NCBI RefSeq assembly: GCF_000247815.1
Contig: NC_021675.1
Coordinates: forward strand, 68,860,051 to 68,924,050
Direction of reading: 5' to 3'
Length of the DNA stretch: 64,000 bases
Origin: Ficedula albicollis
Taxonomy: Eukaryota; Chordata; Aves; Passeriformes; Muscicapidae
Below, one piece after another: positions 11,611 through 25,610 of the stretch. Position numbers and translations under genes: made by a program. Every line of letters begins with the position of its first letter. The stretch's first letter is position 1. The notes beneath the pieces are model-generated. The model was not told the DNA's origin. It saw only the letters and a list, made by a program, of their open reading frames with translations, and searched no databases.

Positions 11611-13284
11611 GTCACACCTGGCCAGTCTCACCCTCAGCCAACCTGGGCTAGTGGAATTTATAAACTGGAACTTTGGGTGGAAAGTTTGGGGCAGTGACTG
11701 TTTGGATTCAACAGCAAGGATTTTATACCATGAAATATTAGAGAAAAGAAGCATTCCAGTCCTTTCAGAGGGATGTATCTACAGGGACATACTGAACAAG
11801 CATAACATGCTGGTTTAATTCCCAGCCTCCTACCAATAGCTGGAATATTCTTAGCCAAACTGAATAATGCAGCAAAGCTACCCCAAAAGCTGTTCAAACC
11901 AGTGTGTTTTATTGTGCAATGAGATGGACTGAGAACCCAACTGGTGGCTGTCAGGGAGCTGCCAGTGAGTGATAATTCAGTGCTTTTAGTCACATCCACA
12001 TTCACATTACTTGGAAACTAACAGAGGGAAAAACAATACGAATAAAGCCAGAGGGGATTTTGCTGAATTTTATTGAAGTAAAAATGGAACTATGAAATGA
12101 AGTTGGTCAGGCAATAAGATGTATGCTCAGGACATTTTCAGCTTCAATATGAGGATAATTGAAAACTGCCAAAGTTTAACATTAACCTATTAGTAGTGGT
12201 GGAGCCTTAATATTGCAGCTTCAGATAGGGAGAAATTAAAGGCTTTCCTCCTCCCTGTGGTATGTGTTGCACTGCAAGGAAAGAGAGAAAGTACCTAGAG
12301 CAACACATAATTAGTTAATACCAGAAAATGGTTCTTCTATGTAAAAATCAGCAGCTTGTGTTGAGATCCATAAGTGGCTGCCTCCTGGGCATTGTTCTTT
12401 AAGCACTATTAATTGCAGATAATGGTATTAATTGCCTTTTGCATTTGTCTGTCAAATGTGGAAAGAACTATATATTGCACATGCAGTCTCTTCCTGATCT
12501 TCTTTTTCAGAAATAAGGTTGGGGAAGACTGAGGAGAAGATGCTCAGAGACATCCCAGCCCCGTGTGAGGAAAAATCTCACAAATCTCCCCAAGAAGAGT
12601 TGTAGCATTTGAGCTCAAACTTCGTAATAACAACAGGGTTTGGTTTAATGTTTTATGGAGGGATTTTTTAAAATTGGATCAGAATTCTGCCTTAAGTCTT
12701 CATTAAAAAGACATCTACCCCCCGCCATGCCTAATTCTTCCCACAGAGCTGCAGCCTCTGCTGATTTTGTCTTAGGGATAATAAAGCCTCAGATCTGCTC
12801 ATGGACAGCACTAATTTCACATGGATCAAACCCTGGCATGTGCTGCTGGGTGAGTGGTGCTGAGCCTGTCCTGCACAGCAGCTGGCAGGGGAGCAGCAGT
12901 TCCCCTTTCAGCCCCAGATGTTTCTGCCTGTGACCATCAACAGCCTCGTGCTGTGAGCCTTGCCTATAGAACAAAGTCTGTCCCAGGTCTGTGTCTCCAA
13001 AATATGTGTTGTTATAGCTCAGGAGTCTATAAATGCCAAAGCCACAAATCATCTCCCATTATCTTTTTGTAACTGGGGCAAGAAAACCACTATGATTTAT
13101 CTGGGACCTATAAACACTGAGCCTGACAAAAATCTGGTTCTGCTTCCAGTTTCTCTGTCCTGGCCTGCACAGGGCACATTGTATGACCACATGAAAATTC
13201 CACAGGTTATTACAGCTTGTGCTGTCATTTTTAAATACAAATATTAATAGGTTTCATATGGGACTGAATAGAATGCCCTACAAA
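11611..13284. other. single-copy sequence, no gene seen
   Basis: No repeat family is recognised. A TAAT-rich patch near 12400-12470 (AATTGCAGATAATGG, TTAATTGCC) could be a regulatory element, without further support. Open frames around 12655-13250 overlap on both strands. Confidence 0.4.
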
Positions 13285-13400
13285 AACCTCAATGCTCTCA
13301 GGCACAGGGTGGGGGTCTTGGGGTGTCCTGTGTAGGGCCAGGAGTTGGACCCAATGAACCTAATGGATCCATTCCAACTCCAGATATTCTGTGATTCCAG
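13285..13400 (+). mobile_element. CR1 LINE 3' fragment
   Basis: The segment reads CTCAATGCTCTCAGGCACAG, then TTGGGGTGTCCTGTGTAGGG, CCAGGAGTTGGACCCAATGA and ATTCTGTGATTCCAGGATG. This is a CR1 tail in sense. Its last part is included in the tandem duplication that follows. Confidence 0.8.
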
Positions 13401-13630
13401 GATGATAATCCAGCTGCACTGGACCATACAAGGGGGAGAGGCAGATCCTGCTCTTCTAAACCATCTTTTACTCCCATTTGTCAACCTGGGAGTTTGTGGA
13501 TCTATTCCAACTCCAGATATTCTGTGATTCCAGGATGATAATCCAGCTGCACTGGACCATACAAGGGGGAGAGGCAGATCCTGCTCTTCTAAACCATCTT
13601 TTACTCCCATTTGTCAACCTGGGAGTTTGT
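13364..13630. repeat. 133-bp tandem duplication, two copies
   Basis: The segment from 13364 (GGATCCATTCCAACTCCAGA) to GGGAGTTTGT is repeated at an offset of 133 bases. The unit contains the CR1 terminus plus its 3' flank, so the duplication happened after the CR1 inserted. The copies are nearly identical. Confidence 0.95.
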
Positions 13631-14436
13631 CCATGCAGACAGACAGACACCAGGGGAGCAGACAGCAAATCTTGGGTGTATCAAGACTATTGTCTCCCTT
13701 GACTTGTATTTGCACTGGAATTTTAAGTTAAAATTTCAAAATTTAGATGTTTAAATTTTAAGGTGTTAAAATTTTGCAAATTTAGCAAGTTTGGATCAAA
13801 CTGTAGATTTGCTTTAAGTCAGGGTATTTGGTGTTTGGTGCCAAATTTGGAGCAGCAATCAGTGATTTCTAAGACATAATTGGAACAGCTCAATTGGCAA
13901 AAATAGGGATTTGAGCACCTACCGTACAAAACTGATGTCAGCTTAGAAATGAAGAATACAGAAATCCTTAGTGACAGCTGAAAAACACATTTCTATAGTC
14001 AGGGTCTTTACTTTCTGAAAAATTTAGAACTTACTACGATGTAATGCAACATTTGAAACACTGTGTTCTCTTGAATTCATGTTTTCACTTGCTTTTAGGA
14101 TTGTTGGTAATATCCCTGTGGGACTCAAAACCCCAGGGAGAAACTGGTTTCTGTGTGACCATTTCAGTCCCAGGTTTCAGCTGAACCTGCCACAATGGGA
14201 ACACAGAAAGAGCAGTTTGTTCTCAGATCAGAGAGAAACAGAGATAGTGGAAACTGGAGCTGTGGTGATACAGATTTTTATCCATCCTGGAAATAAAAAC
14301 CTGCTCTCGTTTGTAGCAGCATTGATCCAGTGAGTGTTTCCTGCAGAAGGCCTGACATGAAAAATAATTTTAATAAGCAGTAGAGATGTGTTTCAAGATT
14401 TTCTAAGGGAAACTCTAAGCCAGGATAAATCTGGTA
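13631..14436. other. AT-rich single-copy sequence
   Basis: The part at 13720-13800 is rich in AAATTT/AAAATT motifs and poor in GC. No gene is recognised. Confidence 0.5.
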
Positions 14437-14583
14437 CAGAGGAAGAAAGAAAGAGAGAGAGGGAAAAAGATGGAGAGAGAGAAAAACAGAAAAGGAAGGA
14501 GGGAGAAAGGAAGGAAATGAGGGAGAAAGGAAGGGAGAGAGAGGGAAGGAAGGAAGGAAGGAAGGAAGGAAGGAAGAAAGACT
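14437..14583. repeat. GA-rich purine microsatellite with (GGAA)n core
   Basis: The plus strand is almost pure purine, with GAGAGAGG and GGAAGGAGGGAGAAAGGAAGG blocks and a core of about seven GGAA units near 14546-14575. Frames across it are low-complexity and not coding. Confidence 0.92.
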
Positions 14584-14910
14584 CAGAGATGGATTGTTAA
14601 ACTCATTTAGCAGCCAAGCAATCCTAAGATAGCAGCTCTCTGTTATCAATGCAATATGTGCTCCAGGCAAAATTTCCTTGGTGCATTATTGACCTTTAAA
14701 ATTACATCCTACTCCCAAATATTGCTCCATGCTGCTATCTTTTATTATACTTGGCTTTCTTACAGCATTTGTTTATCAGTCTGCTCTTCTGTGTTTACCT
14801 TCAGCCTTTCAGAAGCAATTACAGAGGATGGACATAACTCAAAATAACAGGTATAGCACAGAGACAAGAGTGGCTAACAAACTCAGGATGAAGGGGAAAA
14901 AAAAGGGATA

Positions 14911-14986
14911 GGACTAGGGCTGGAAGAAGGACACAGTAATAGGGAATGGGACTAGGGCTGGAAGAAGGACACAGTAATAGAAATTA
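14911..14986. repeat. 38-bp tandem duplication, two copies
   Basis: GGACTAGGGCTGGAAGAAGG followed by ACACAGTAATAG occurs at 14911 and again at 14949. The rest of 14987-15673 shows no recognisable feature. Confidence 0.93.
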
Positions 14987-15673
14987 TATAGAGGAATCCT
15001 GTCACTTCTCATTAGGATTTGACAGCACTGCAGCATAAAATATGCACAAACTGGCCACCCTTGATCAGACCAGATGTCAGGTGCACAGCTTGTAAAATAA
15101 CAGAGAGATGCTGGTTCCACAAGGCCAGAAATGACCCTTTGATAGGATCAGACCTAGGAGTTCACCTAAACCCCACTTTAGCAGCTGAGGTTGGGAAAGG
15201 CTCTGTTGAAGTCGAAGTGGAAGGGCCCAGAGATGGTACAAGGGATCTTCCAGCTGCAGCCAAGCAGGGATTCTGTGTGACTTCAGGTACCACTGATAAA
15301 TTGGTAAATCATCTACCCATGCCTTCTGAGTCTTGCCTTGAATAGCACAGTAAATATAAATAGAATATAATTTCCACCTGATGTGATTTTCTTTGAAGGA
15401 TTTCCTTTCTGGAAGGGTTCCCAGGACATGGCTCTCCCAATAAAAGCATCATTGTTCCTGCTTCTGTTAACATTAGGCAGCAGGTTTCTCCTGATCTTCA
15501 TTCAGAGGGTGAAAAATAACTAATCTCTCTGTAAGAACAGTTCAAGCAATAGATCCATAAGTAACAAGTGGGAGAGAGCAGTATGCTGCTTTCCAGGGAG
15601 TTTTGCACTGTCTCATGAAGTAGAAAAATACTGTAAAAAATGAAATAAGATGAAGACAATTTGAAATGTTACC

Positions 15674-15692
15674 AAAAAAAAAAAAAAAAAAA

Positions 15693-15738
<46 letters not shown>

Positions 15739-15756
15739 AAAAAAAAAAAAAAAAAA
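15674..15756. repeat. poly-A / poly-G / poly-A block
   Basis: Nineteen A, then 44 G (15693-15736), one C and nineteen A. The equal A-runs on both sides make this a smaller version of the block at 1960-2401. It adjoins the outer end of the CR1 fragment that starts at 15757. Confidence 0.95.
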
Positions 15757-15897
15757 GTGAAATCCTAGAATGGTTCAGGTAGAAAAGGACCTCAAAGTTC
15801 ATCTGGTTCCACCCTCCTGCCATGGGAAGTTATATATTCCACTAAGCTGGATTCCTCCAAGCCCCATCCAGCCTGACCTTGAACATTCCAAGGTGAT
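15757..15897 (-). mobile_element. CR1 LINE 3' fragment
   Basis: The plus strand reads GAAATCCTAGAATGGTTCAG, AAAAGGACCTCAAAGTTCAT, CACCCTCCTGCCATGGGAAG and CCAGCCTGACCTTGAACATT. This is antisense CR1, truncated at its 5' end. Confidence 0.85.
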
Positions 15898-16849
15898 AAA
15901 CTTGTCCTTGAGTCTTTGCCTTGATAAGTCAACTTGCTGATTTGTCAAGTCTGATTTTGCTGTCTCAGGGCACAGGGCTGACACAGACACACTGGATTTC
16001 TCCAGGCTCCTGTCAGGCAGGGGAGTGATGCTGGGAATGTGGCAGAGGGATCTTCCCTTCTTCCTGTATTCATAATTAAAATTTTGAGCAGCTTCAGACT
16101 GACAGCTGAGCAAGCACTGAGCAAAGTCACCTGGGCAAAAGGACATGTGGTTACCACAATGTCTTAAACTGGAAAATCAGCTTTGATTCCAGGGAACTCC
16201 CTGGGAAATTTTTGGAAGAAACTGGATTATGTCCTTTGTGAGCAGTGGCGAGCTCCATGTTGCTGAGATGAAGACAAAACACAAGGGAAAAATTGCAGTT
16301 GAACATAAGGGGCATTTAAACCCACAGATTTCCTACACATTTTCTACTTTGTGTTGTCTGCATCTCGTGGTTTAGTCTGCTGGAGCTCCTCTGTCACGTG
16401 CAGGAAAAGCCAGGCACAAGTTATACAAGGATGAGATGCTGCTTGGTTGAATCCCAGAGCCTTTTCCAGAGCCATCCCTTGATTTGTGGAGACTATTAGC
16501 ATAAGCCATCCTCTCCACCTGTGAAGATGAATGGAATAGCCCCTCTCTGCCTCACAAAAGTATTATAAACCCATTATAAAGATTACAAGGTGCTTGGAGA
16601 CCTGGAAGGTGTAAGAATTATTAGCAGATTATGATGTAGAAGTTGCACTGAGACCCCTGAGCTCATTTTTATGTAGTCCTACAGTTATTTGTCAACAGCT
16701 AATGATTTTTTTTCCCTTCATCTGCACAAATTAAATTCAAAATTGTGGCTTAGAGCTCATTTGCCAACGTATCTCAGTCAGATCCATTCAAATCCTGGGT
16801 TATCCCAGCCCTGGAATTCTGTTTTCCAATTCATGTGTTTAAATGGCAG
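15898..16849. other. single-copy sequence, no gene seen
   Basis: No recognisable repeat, RNA gene or exon. Minus-strand open frames near 15945-16157 are probably chance. Confidence 0.5.
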
Positions 16850-17020
16850 ATTCAGAAGGAAATAGTTGCCCAGGGAAGTTGTGGCATCACTGTTGATGGA
16901 AATGTTCAAATGTGGCACTTGGGGACATGGTTTAGTGGTAGCTTTGGCAGTGCTGAAGGAATGGCTGGACTTGATAACCTTTGAGAGTTTTTCCAGCATT
17001 AATTATTCTATGATTCTATG
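16850..17020 (+). mobile_element. CR1 LINE 3' fragment
   Basis: The segment contains TTGCCCAGGGAAGTTGTGGC, GGACTTGATAACCTTTGAGA and TTTTTCCAGCATTAATTATT, and ends ATTCTATGATTCTATG. This is a CR1 tail with two copies of the terminal octamer, more diverged than most in the window. Confidence 0.82.
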
Positions 17021-18150
17021 AACAAGCTACGTTTGAGAGAGGGAATATTTATTTTTTGTGAACTTGTAATCAGATTTTCTCATGGATCAGCAGAGAGGCC
17101 ACAATGTATAATGGAAACATTTGCATAGAGTTTAATAAGCTTTATGCTGGATCCATAGCATTGTAGGATAACAGAGTGTGTTATTACTTCTTCATCTAAT
17201 AATCCCACACAGCAGTGGCCTTACACATATCCCATTGCCTTCCAAGGATAAAGATACCTCCTTGATCAATTTTGCCTCCCTGTTAAATTATTCTGTCAAT
17301 TATTCAGCAGTTTTGTTTTTCTCAGGATGACTGACATCACAAACACCACTTCCATTTATTTTCAAATATCTGTGTAGAATTTCTGAGATCCTTTTTATCA
17401 CAGCAAACCACCATGAAAAATACGTGTGTGTTGCTGGTTATGTCTTCGTGTGTCCTATCAGGAATTTGGCTCCTTTCCCTCTGATACCATCAATGGGTGT
17501 TTGTGTGGTTTAGGGCTCAGAGAATTGCATTTTTCCATGGTTTCATTAACCATGTCAGACCTTCAGTTGAATGTAATTGCAAGTGCCAGTCTGAAGAAAT
17601 TAATTTTGTGGCTATCATCATTAGGCAGAGCTGCTGGGGGTTTAATTCCACCCTGTAGAGGAAACCCACAGAGCAAAACACGAGAGTGGGAACAGCTATT
17701 GCTTTCTCATTCTGTAGCAGGAATTACTCATCAGATCATATTTTTTTCTGCTTTAAGCACATTTGCACTTAGTTCTGCATGCAAGGGAATTAAAAATTCA
17801 GGGATAGTGTGTCTGAGTAATCCTTCACCCTGTAAAAATTTAAGCCCAGGACTTTACTCTGGTGTCAACACTGGCAATTTACTTTAGACCTGTGGACAGA
17901 CTTTTGGCTCATCCCCTGGCCTAAATGGTTTTTGGACAGCCAGGTGCATGGCAGCTGCTTTGGTTGGGGTCCAGCACAGGAGGAGCCTCACTGTCTTATG
18001 GATCTTCTCCAGAAAAACTCTGCTTTCTTCCCACATGGCCCAATTCTCAAGCATGTTAAATTCATATTTGCTGGTTTGGCTGAGTTTAAAGTTAATGTAG
18101 ATAAATAAAATGCGTCTGAGGTCAGACACCAACTCCAAAATAATATCAGG
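17021..18150. other. single-copy sequence, long open frame but no gene support
   Basis: A plus-strand frame of 153 codons spans 17426-17887. Composition, lack of splice sites and lack of a recognisable domain argue against coding. The region includes homeodomain-type motifs (TTAACCATG, GAAATTAATTTTGTGG, TCATCATTAGG) and could equally be a conserved noncoding element. Confidence 0.35.
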
Positions 18151-18152
18151 GC

Positions 18153-18310
18153 AACCTCATCCAACTGGTCTTGGACATTTCCAGGGATCCAGGGGCAGCC
18201 ACAGCTTCTCTGGGCAGCTGTGCCAGGGCCTCACACCCTCACAGGGAAGAATTTCTTCCTAACACCTAATTTAAATTTACCCTCTTTCGGATTAAAACCA
18301 CTACATCTTG
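18153..18310 (-). mobile_element. CR1 LINE 3' fragment
   Basis: The plus strand reads TTTCCAGGGATCCAGGGGCA, GCCACAGCTTCTCTGGGCAG, CACCCTCACAGGGAAGAATT and CTCTTTCGGATTAAAACCAC. This is the inner part of an antisense CR1 3' region. The octamer end is missing. Confidence 0.88.
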
Positions 18311-18435
18311 TCCTACACGTACACATCTGGATGCTGGATAGGGTCATTGAAGTTTTCACTGAATCCTTTTGATATCATCAAATTCTGGCATGTTATCTGT
18401 GCTGGGAAACCTCAGAAAAAGCAGCCACTCATTCT

Positions 18436-18565
18436 TCAAGGCCAGGCTGGACAGGGCTTGGAGCACCCTGGGGTGGTGGAAGGTGTCCCTGCCCATGGCA
18501 GGGGAGTGGAATGAGATGGTCTTGAAGGTCCCTTCCAACCCAAACCATTCTGATATTCTGATTCC
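18436..18565 (+). mobile_element. CR1 LINE 3' fragment
   Basis: The segment reads CAAGGCCAGGCTGGACAGGG, GGAAGGTGTCCCTGCCCATG, GAAGGTCCCTTCCAACCCAA and ACCATTCTGATATTCTGATT. This is a sense CR1 tail with degraded octamers. Confidence 0.9.
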
Positions 18566-20112
18566 TTCTGGATCTTAAATTGTTTTGTGAAATTAGAGTT
18601 TTCCTTGAATCACAGGGAAGTTCAGCATTAATAAAATATTTTTACACCTCAGGAAAATGCATCCTGATAATTTTGGGCTCTTTACTCCATGAAGACAAGG
18701 CTGAGTGAGAAGAATTAGTAACATATCCTTTCTTACTCTGCTGAGTTTCTCCACTTACACCCTGGTGGTTTTAGAGTGTTCTCAGAGGAGATCAAAGTTT
18801 GAGTCTCTTTGAGCAGAGAATGAAATTGAACCTGGAGAAGTGCTGCAGCAATTCCATTTTGGGTTCAAGGGGGTGATTTGTAGGGTTCTTTGCTCTGCTC
18901 GAGTGCTTTGATCTCCTATTCACACTGCAAACCTGTGAGATTGCTCTTTGCTTTCCTGCTCCAGGAGAACAATCCCAGACCTGGATTCAGCACACACTCC
19001 TGGGTGTTTCATGTAAATGACTCAGGCCTCAGGCAGAGCCAGAAGAAGAATGTTGACAAGTAATTTAGAGATTCATATGAGAATTAAATGTGAAACAGGT
19101 ACTGGCAACCATGCTCTTTCCCTCCAGAGAAGTAATTTGCTCACAAACATGAACAGAGAATTGGGATATTTAGAAAATTTTCAGATTAAAAAACATTCTA
19201 AATGTCTGTGGGTTGGGAGTGTTTGTGACAGCTGAAGAATAGAACATTTTTCTACTCCTCACAATCATCCAGCTCTCAACTTAATTTGTCTCCTTGTTTT
19301 GTCCCACACATGGCTGTGTTACAGACTCCAGAATTTTGTGAAAGTCCCAAAGATGCCCTGAAAGTGGTTCCTGAATCACAGAACTTGTTATTTCTCTATC
19401 TTTGCCTTAACAAAGAACCACTTTCCACCAGAAGGAATTTCAGGCCAACTTTCAAACTTTGATTGTGACCTTTAATAGAAAAAAGGTGCAGACAGAGCTT
19501 GTCTTTGAAATGGGAACATAAAAAATGGAGCAAGGGGCAAAAGGGCCTCAGATATCACAAGTGAGCTGCAGCTGAAGATGGAAATGAAAGGGAATGTCTT
19601 ACAGAAAGTATGAGATGTCTGAAGAGAGCAGAGTCCAATATAAACAGCTTTTCCAAGTGCACTCCATCCTCATTAACATGCTCTGGGGCTTTGTTCCTCC
19701 CCTGTGACAGGTTTGAAGAAGGAGTTGAAAATTTACTATTGCTTCTAGCAGGTAGGCTTAATTCCCCAGCTAAAGCTCACTGAAGTCAAGGAAAAAGAAA
19801 AGATTCTTGTTGAGGTTGGTGGACCTTGGCTCAGTCTCTCTGACATTTAGCTGAGGTAGCTGAAACTTGTTCCCCTCGGGCCATGCAGAGGTTCTGTGGA
19901 ACTGAGCTTTCCCTCTCTGTGTGAGGTATGATAGGCCATAGTGGAACACATTAATGAAAAGGCAGGTCAGAAATTTGGCTTCCTTGTTAGCTCTGTGTCC
20001 TGCTGCTCACACACTCCCTCCAGGCAGTGGGGTGGAGGAGAGAAATGGGAAGAAAAAGAAATTTGTGGCTTGAGATAAAGACAGTGTAACAGGACAGAAA
20101 AAGAAGGGAAGA
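18566..20112. other. single-copy sequence, no gene seen
   Basis: No repeat or exon is recognised in about 1.5 kb. Open frames are short. Confidence 0.5.
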
Positions 20113-20178
20113 TACTAAAACTAAAACTAAAACTAAAACTAAAACTAAAACTAAAACTAAAACTAAAACTAAAACTAA
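20113..20178. repeat. (CTAAAA)n hexamer array
   Basis: About eleven direct copies of a CTAAAA hexamer. It is not the vertebrate telomere hexamer (TTAGGG or CCCTAA). Confidence 0.96.
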
Positions 20179-20609
20179 TAATTTAAACTAGTGATGCACA
20201 ATGCAGTTTCTCACCACCCATAGACTGATGCTCAGCCAGTTCCCAACCAGAGGTCCAGGCCAGCTTTCCCCAGTTTATAAAAATTCTCCGTGGTGCCATA
20301 TGGTCTGGAATATTCCTTTGGATCAGCCTGCCCTGGCTGTGTTCCCTCCCAGCTTCTTGTGCCCCCAGCCAGCTCTGGCAGGGCAGTGGGAGAAGCTGAG
20401 AGGTGCTTGACTCAGTGCAAACACTGCCCAGCAGCAGCTAAGGATCTGTGTGTTATCAACATCATTCTCACCCTGAACCAAAACACAGCACTGTGCCAGC
20501 TACTGGGAATACAATTTACCCTGTCCCAGCCAGGGCACACTGCAAAGGCTCAGAATTTGTTAAACACTCTAGAAGATTTTGAGGCAAAATCACAAAATAT
20601 TGGGGAATA
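20179..20609. other. single-copy sequence between two arrays
   Basis: No gene is supported. A plus frame from 20290 runs into the following microsatellite and is not credible. Confidence 0.5.
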
Positions 20610-20943
<334 letters not shown>

Positions 20944-21745
20944 CCAAACAATTGGAAACAATTTATGATTTTTGTTTGGTGATTTAAAAAAAAAATCAGA
21001 AAGAAAGGGAAAAAGGCAAATATTTTTTTCTGTGTTGCTGTAAGCATCTGTTGTAGCAAAATAACTTGGATGCAGAGCAAGATGCACTGCAGGAGATGAG
21101 CACCTGGCCTGGCAGAGCAGCACCCAGGGCTCTGGAACAGCTCCACGGGCTGTGCTGTTGGTGATGCACATCAGAGCAAAAATTTGAAAAAATGGATTCT
21201 CAAAAAGCAGCATCCTGAGCTAAAACCCATCAGTTTCTGCATGGAGGAAAAGGCAGAAGGCAACAGCTTATTTTAATTTTCCCCATTCCTCAGAGTATAT
21301 TTTTTGTAGGGAAATCATTCCTATTTAGGACTGACAAAATCTGTTCTCAAAAGTAGGAACTTTCTTTGCAGAGCTTGGCAGAGAGTTATTCCAGTTTTCC
21401 ACTGCACAGTAGGTTGTTTCCACTTTGTATTTACAAGCCAGCTCTGTTATCAGAGCATCTGCAGGAAACAGAACAGATCAAGTGCTTGTCTTTTCCCATC
21501 TCCTGGTTCCAAACCCTGTGCTCAAGGACAGAGTTCTTACCCTGCAAGGTAAAGGAACAGCTCCTCATTTGTTTTGCTGGAAGTTTTCACTGTTCAGACA
21601 CAAACTGAGTGTAGATTACCCAGAAAAGGTGAAAAAGGATGATAGTTGTGGTGTGAAGCCATCCAGGACACTCCTCAAGGAGAGGGTTAGGGTTTGAATT
21701 CAGGCTGGGGACAAAGATATTGACCTCCTCTTCAAGGACTAGATC
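20944..21745. other. single-copy sequence, no gene seen
   Basis: A minus-strand splice-like stretch (TGTTCCTTTACCTTGCAG followed by GGTAAGAAC) lies near 21535-21560, but no coding segment is attached to it. Confidence 0.4.
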
Positions 21746-21932
21746 ATGGAATAAAAGGATGGATCAAGTTTTTTAGCAACCTTAAAGCTCATCCAATTCT
21801 ACCTCTGTCAGGGGCAGGGACACCTACCACTATCCCAGCCATGTCCAGCCTGGCCTTGGGCACTTCCAGGGATCCAGGGGCAGCCACAGCTTCTCTGGGC
21901 ACCCTGTGCCAGGGCCTCACCACCCTCACAGT
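21746..21932 (-). mobile_element. CR1 LINE 3' fragment
   Basis: The plus strand reads CTTAAAGCTCATCCAATTCT, CAGGGGCAGGGACACCTACC, CCTGGCCTTGGGCACTTCCA, GGATCCAGGGGCAGCCACAG and TGCCAGGGCCTCACCACCCT. This is a long antisense CR1 3' fragment. Confidence 0.92.
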
Positions 21933-22372
21933 AGATGTATTGTGCAAATGTAAAATGTATAAAAAATATTAAATGTATAAACTAAATATAGATATGCATT
22001 ATAAATAAACTTGCAATTGTATAACCTGAAAAACAGCTGCCCACAAGGTCACCCACTTTCCACATGATTACATGGACTGTGGCTTCAGGTGGTGTTGCCT
22101 TTTTCTGTCTCTCTGGTCTCCTCACATCTCTGAGGTCAAAAGCCAAAGTTCCCAATATTTATTTTCTCCTTTCACCTAGACTCTGATTTGGGTTTGACAT
22201 CATGCAAGGTAGGACAGAACACTCAACCTCATTCTCCCAAGCCTTTGCTGAGAGCTCCAGACAGGTAAAGGCAAGGAAGGGTCCACAGCATTCCCAAGCA
22301 CGGCAGAAAGGAAAGTTTTTCCATCCTTGTGAGCTGCATGGGGTCCTTTCCAGCCAGCCATGCTCTGTGTAG

Positions 22373-23157
<785 letters not shown>

Positions 23158-25610
23158 CCATTCCAATTCCCTGGGACAGCTGGGCAGAACATGGGGAATC
23201 CACAGGGCTGGCAGGATTTAGGGCTGAGAGAGGAGCAGTCCTGGGGCTGAAGGATGGATCAAGGGTTCACCTGCCAGCCTGGAGAGCCTCGTGCTTTCAG
23301 GCAGCATTTCCTCACTAATGCAACAATCCTGCTCAGGAGTGCCTGTGTTTTCACAAGGGAATGATTTAAAACCCCAGAATAAATCAAATGCACTGATGCA
23401 GAGATAAACTCTTCCTTGCAACGGACCCGCAGTTTGACCTCTGCCTGCACCCCACAATATTTGCTGTGCTCAGGCCTCTGTTTCAGACATTTTCCACTGA
23501 AGCTTTCTGTAGGTTGTCTTTCCTAAGAGAGCTAAACATCCATACCCTCAATTGCTTCCAAAGAGCTCTTTCCAGATCATTATGCTAAAGATTGTTTTCC
23601 TGTGTGGAGTTAAAAGAAGACTGTTATGACTACCTACAGAGCTTGCTCTACCTTGACAGCAATTGTGCTGGTGATTTTTAACTCAAAGGATTCACCTTTT
23701 CAACTTTTTATTGGTTTTTTTAGTACTACTTCAGTGCAATCTTGAGGATAAAATCGGTTTTTATGAACACTGGAATAGAAGAAATGGTGTTAAGTTTGAA
23801 AGCCCAATTTTCATTCCATCACCTCAGTTTGAGCCATGTAGCATCACCTTCACTGATGTAAAATGCCAAGCCCCAAACAGGAGGAACAGCAGAGCTGCTG
23901 AGATGTTTTACACAAACCTGGCCAACCCTCACTACCAGCTGAAAAACAGATGTTATTTTCCCACATCCAGACAACTTGAATTTCTCCCCTCTGCACAAGA
24001 AAAGCAAATATAAAGGTGTCTTTTCCAGAGGTGGACTAAGCCTTGTAAAGAAAATCCTCATCTCGACATCATGCCATAACCTATTGAGCTCATTCTGTGT
24101 TCTGACCTTTCCCTGGAGATCTGGAGGTCTAGGCCATGGAAATCAGATATTATATCCTGCAAGAAGCAGCTGGATCCCTTCCTTGGATGGCTTTGGAGTG
24201 TCCTGAGAAATCAGAGATTTAACATAGCTGGTTTTGTCAGTCTTCTACCCCCTTGGCACACATAACAGTAGAAAAATATGAGAACCAAATAAGAAATATT
24301 TCAGTTGTAAAGCTCACAGGTGACAAGACAAAGGATTTCTGCAGCACTAACAGCACTAACATTTCCAAGGGTTTAGAAGGTGGGGAAGGGAGCAACAGGC
24401 TGCAGGTGAGGAGCCACTGGAACAAAGTGCAAGGCTGAAAATCAAGGTACATCTTTTCTGTCAAGGCATAAAGGTCACAGGCATCCAAAGAGAACACATT
24501 TACCAACATGTGGAGTCCAGCTCCCTCCCAGATTTGTCCCTGCAATACATCCCACACTGTGAACCCATGGAACATGTTTGGAATATACCCACAGCCTTCT
24601 CAGCTGTTTGGGAGCTAAACACTGTTATTTATGTCCCCAGCTGTGCCAGGGTGATTTCATCCTATTATTTTTTATTGCAGTGCTAGAGATAGATAACAGC
24701 TGCTGTATCCAGCCTCATTTAAAGTATGTTGAGCAATGGGATTTCTCTCAGTTTCCTTGTGAGGATCTGCTGCAGTCTCACAGATCAATGTGTGGGAACA
24801 TCTTTCTTGATCTCTGCTTCCCTGGGCTCATCCCATCACTTGGGAAATTCTGCACAGACCTTTTCACCAGGACAAGGTTCCCAGGATAAATTTTCATGTT
24901 CTACTCTTCACTCAGACTAAAGAGTTTTATCTGTGCAACAGGGAATTTCACAGCTATGGAGCAAACATATTTTAAACCACCATGATATATTTATAGGCCT
25001 CCTTGCTATACATTGGCACTTTTCCTTAAAGGTTTCTTAAATTTTTCCTAGCCTGGTAGAGATTTACAACAAGTTCACAGATCTCCTAACTTTATTTTAT
25101 TTATAAATTCAGACATCAAAACCCCACTGCCATGTGGGGAAGTGGTTTGATGAATTCATCACAAGAATCTTGTTTTATAAATTCTGTTTTATTCTGATTT
25201 GTCAATCTCCCCTTCAAGGTATCCTTAGCCGAATTTTTCTGTGTGTAAATTGGTGATGAAGGTAGTCAATTAAGAATCCCTGAGAAGTGTTTCTTTATTG
25301 ACTAACAGCCTGCAGAATTGCATGTTCTTCCTTCCTCAGAAGCAGGGCTTTTCATCATGATTAATTACTGTCGAATCTCCATAGGTTTGTAACAGCAAGA
25401 TACAAGATATCTACCATAAATCACCAAATAAAGTATTTATTAGAGAAAGTAACAAGAGGAACATTTCAACTGTCCTGATGAATCACATGCAGGTCTATCT
25501 GGCTCAAGTGTCTTCTCTGAGCAGTAATAAAACCCTTTTTTTTCCTTTTTGTCCTTTTTTTTCCCTCCCTGGAATATTTCATAGCAGATCTGTTGGAAAA
25601 AGCTTCTTAC
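23158..25610. other. single-copy sequence, no gene assigned
   Basis: A plus frame of 100 codons at 23711-24013 and other short frames exist. They lack start and splice context and resemble no family I know. Confidence 0.45.

Noticed and set aside
17426..17887. 153-codon plus-strand frame
   Set aside because: No splice sites, no recognisable domain, and a TAAT-rich base pattern that suggests noncoding DNA.
20113..20178. Interstitial telomere repeat
   Set aside because: The unit is CTAAAA, not CCCTAA.
23711..24013. 100-codon plus-strand frame
   Set aside because: Composition is plausible, but I could not define exon borders or a family.
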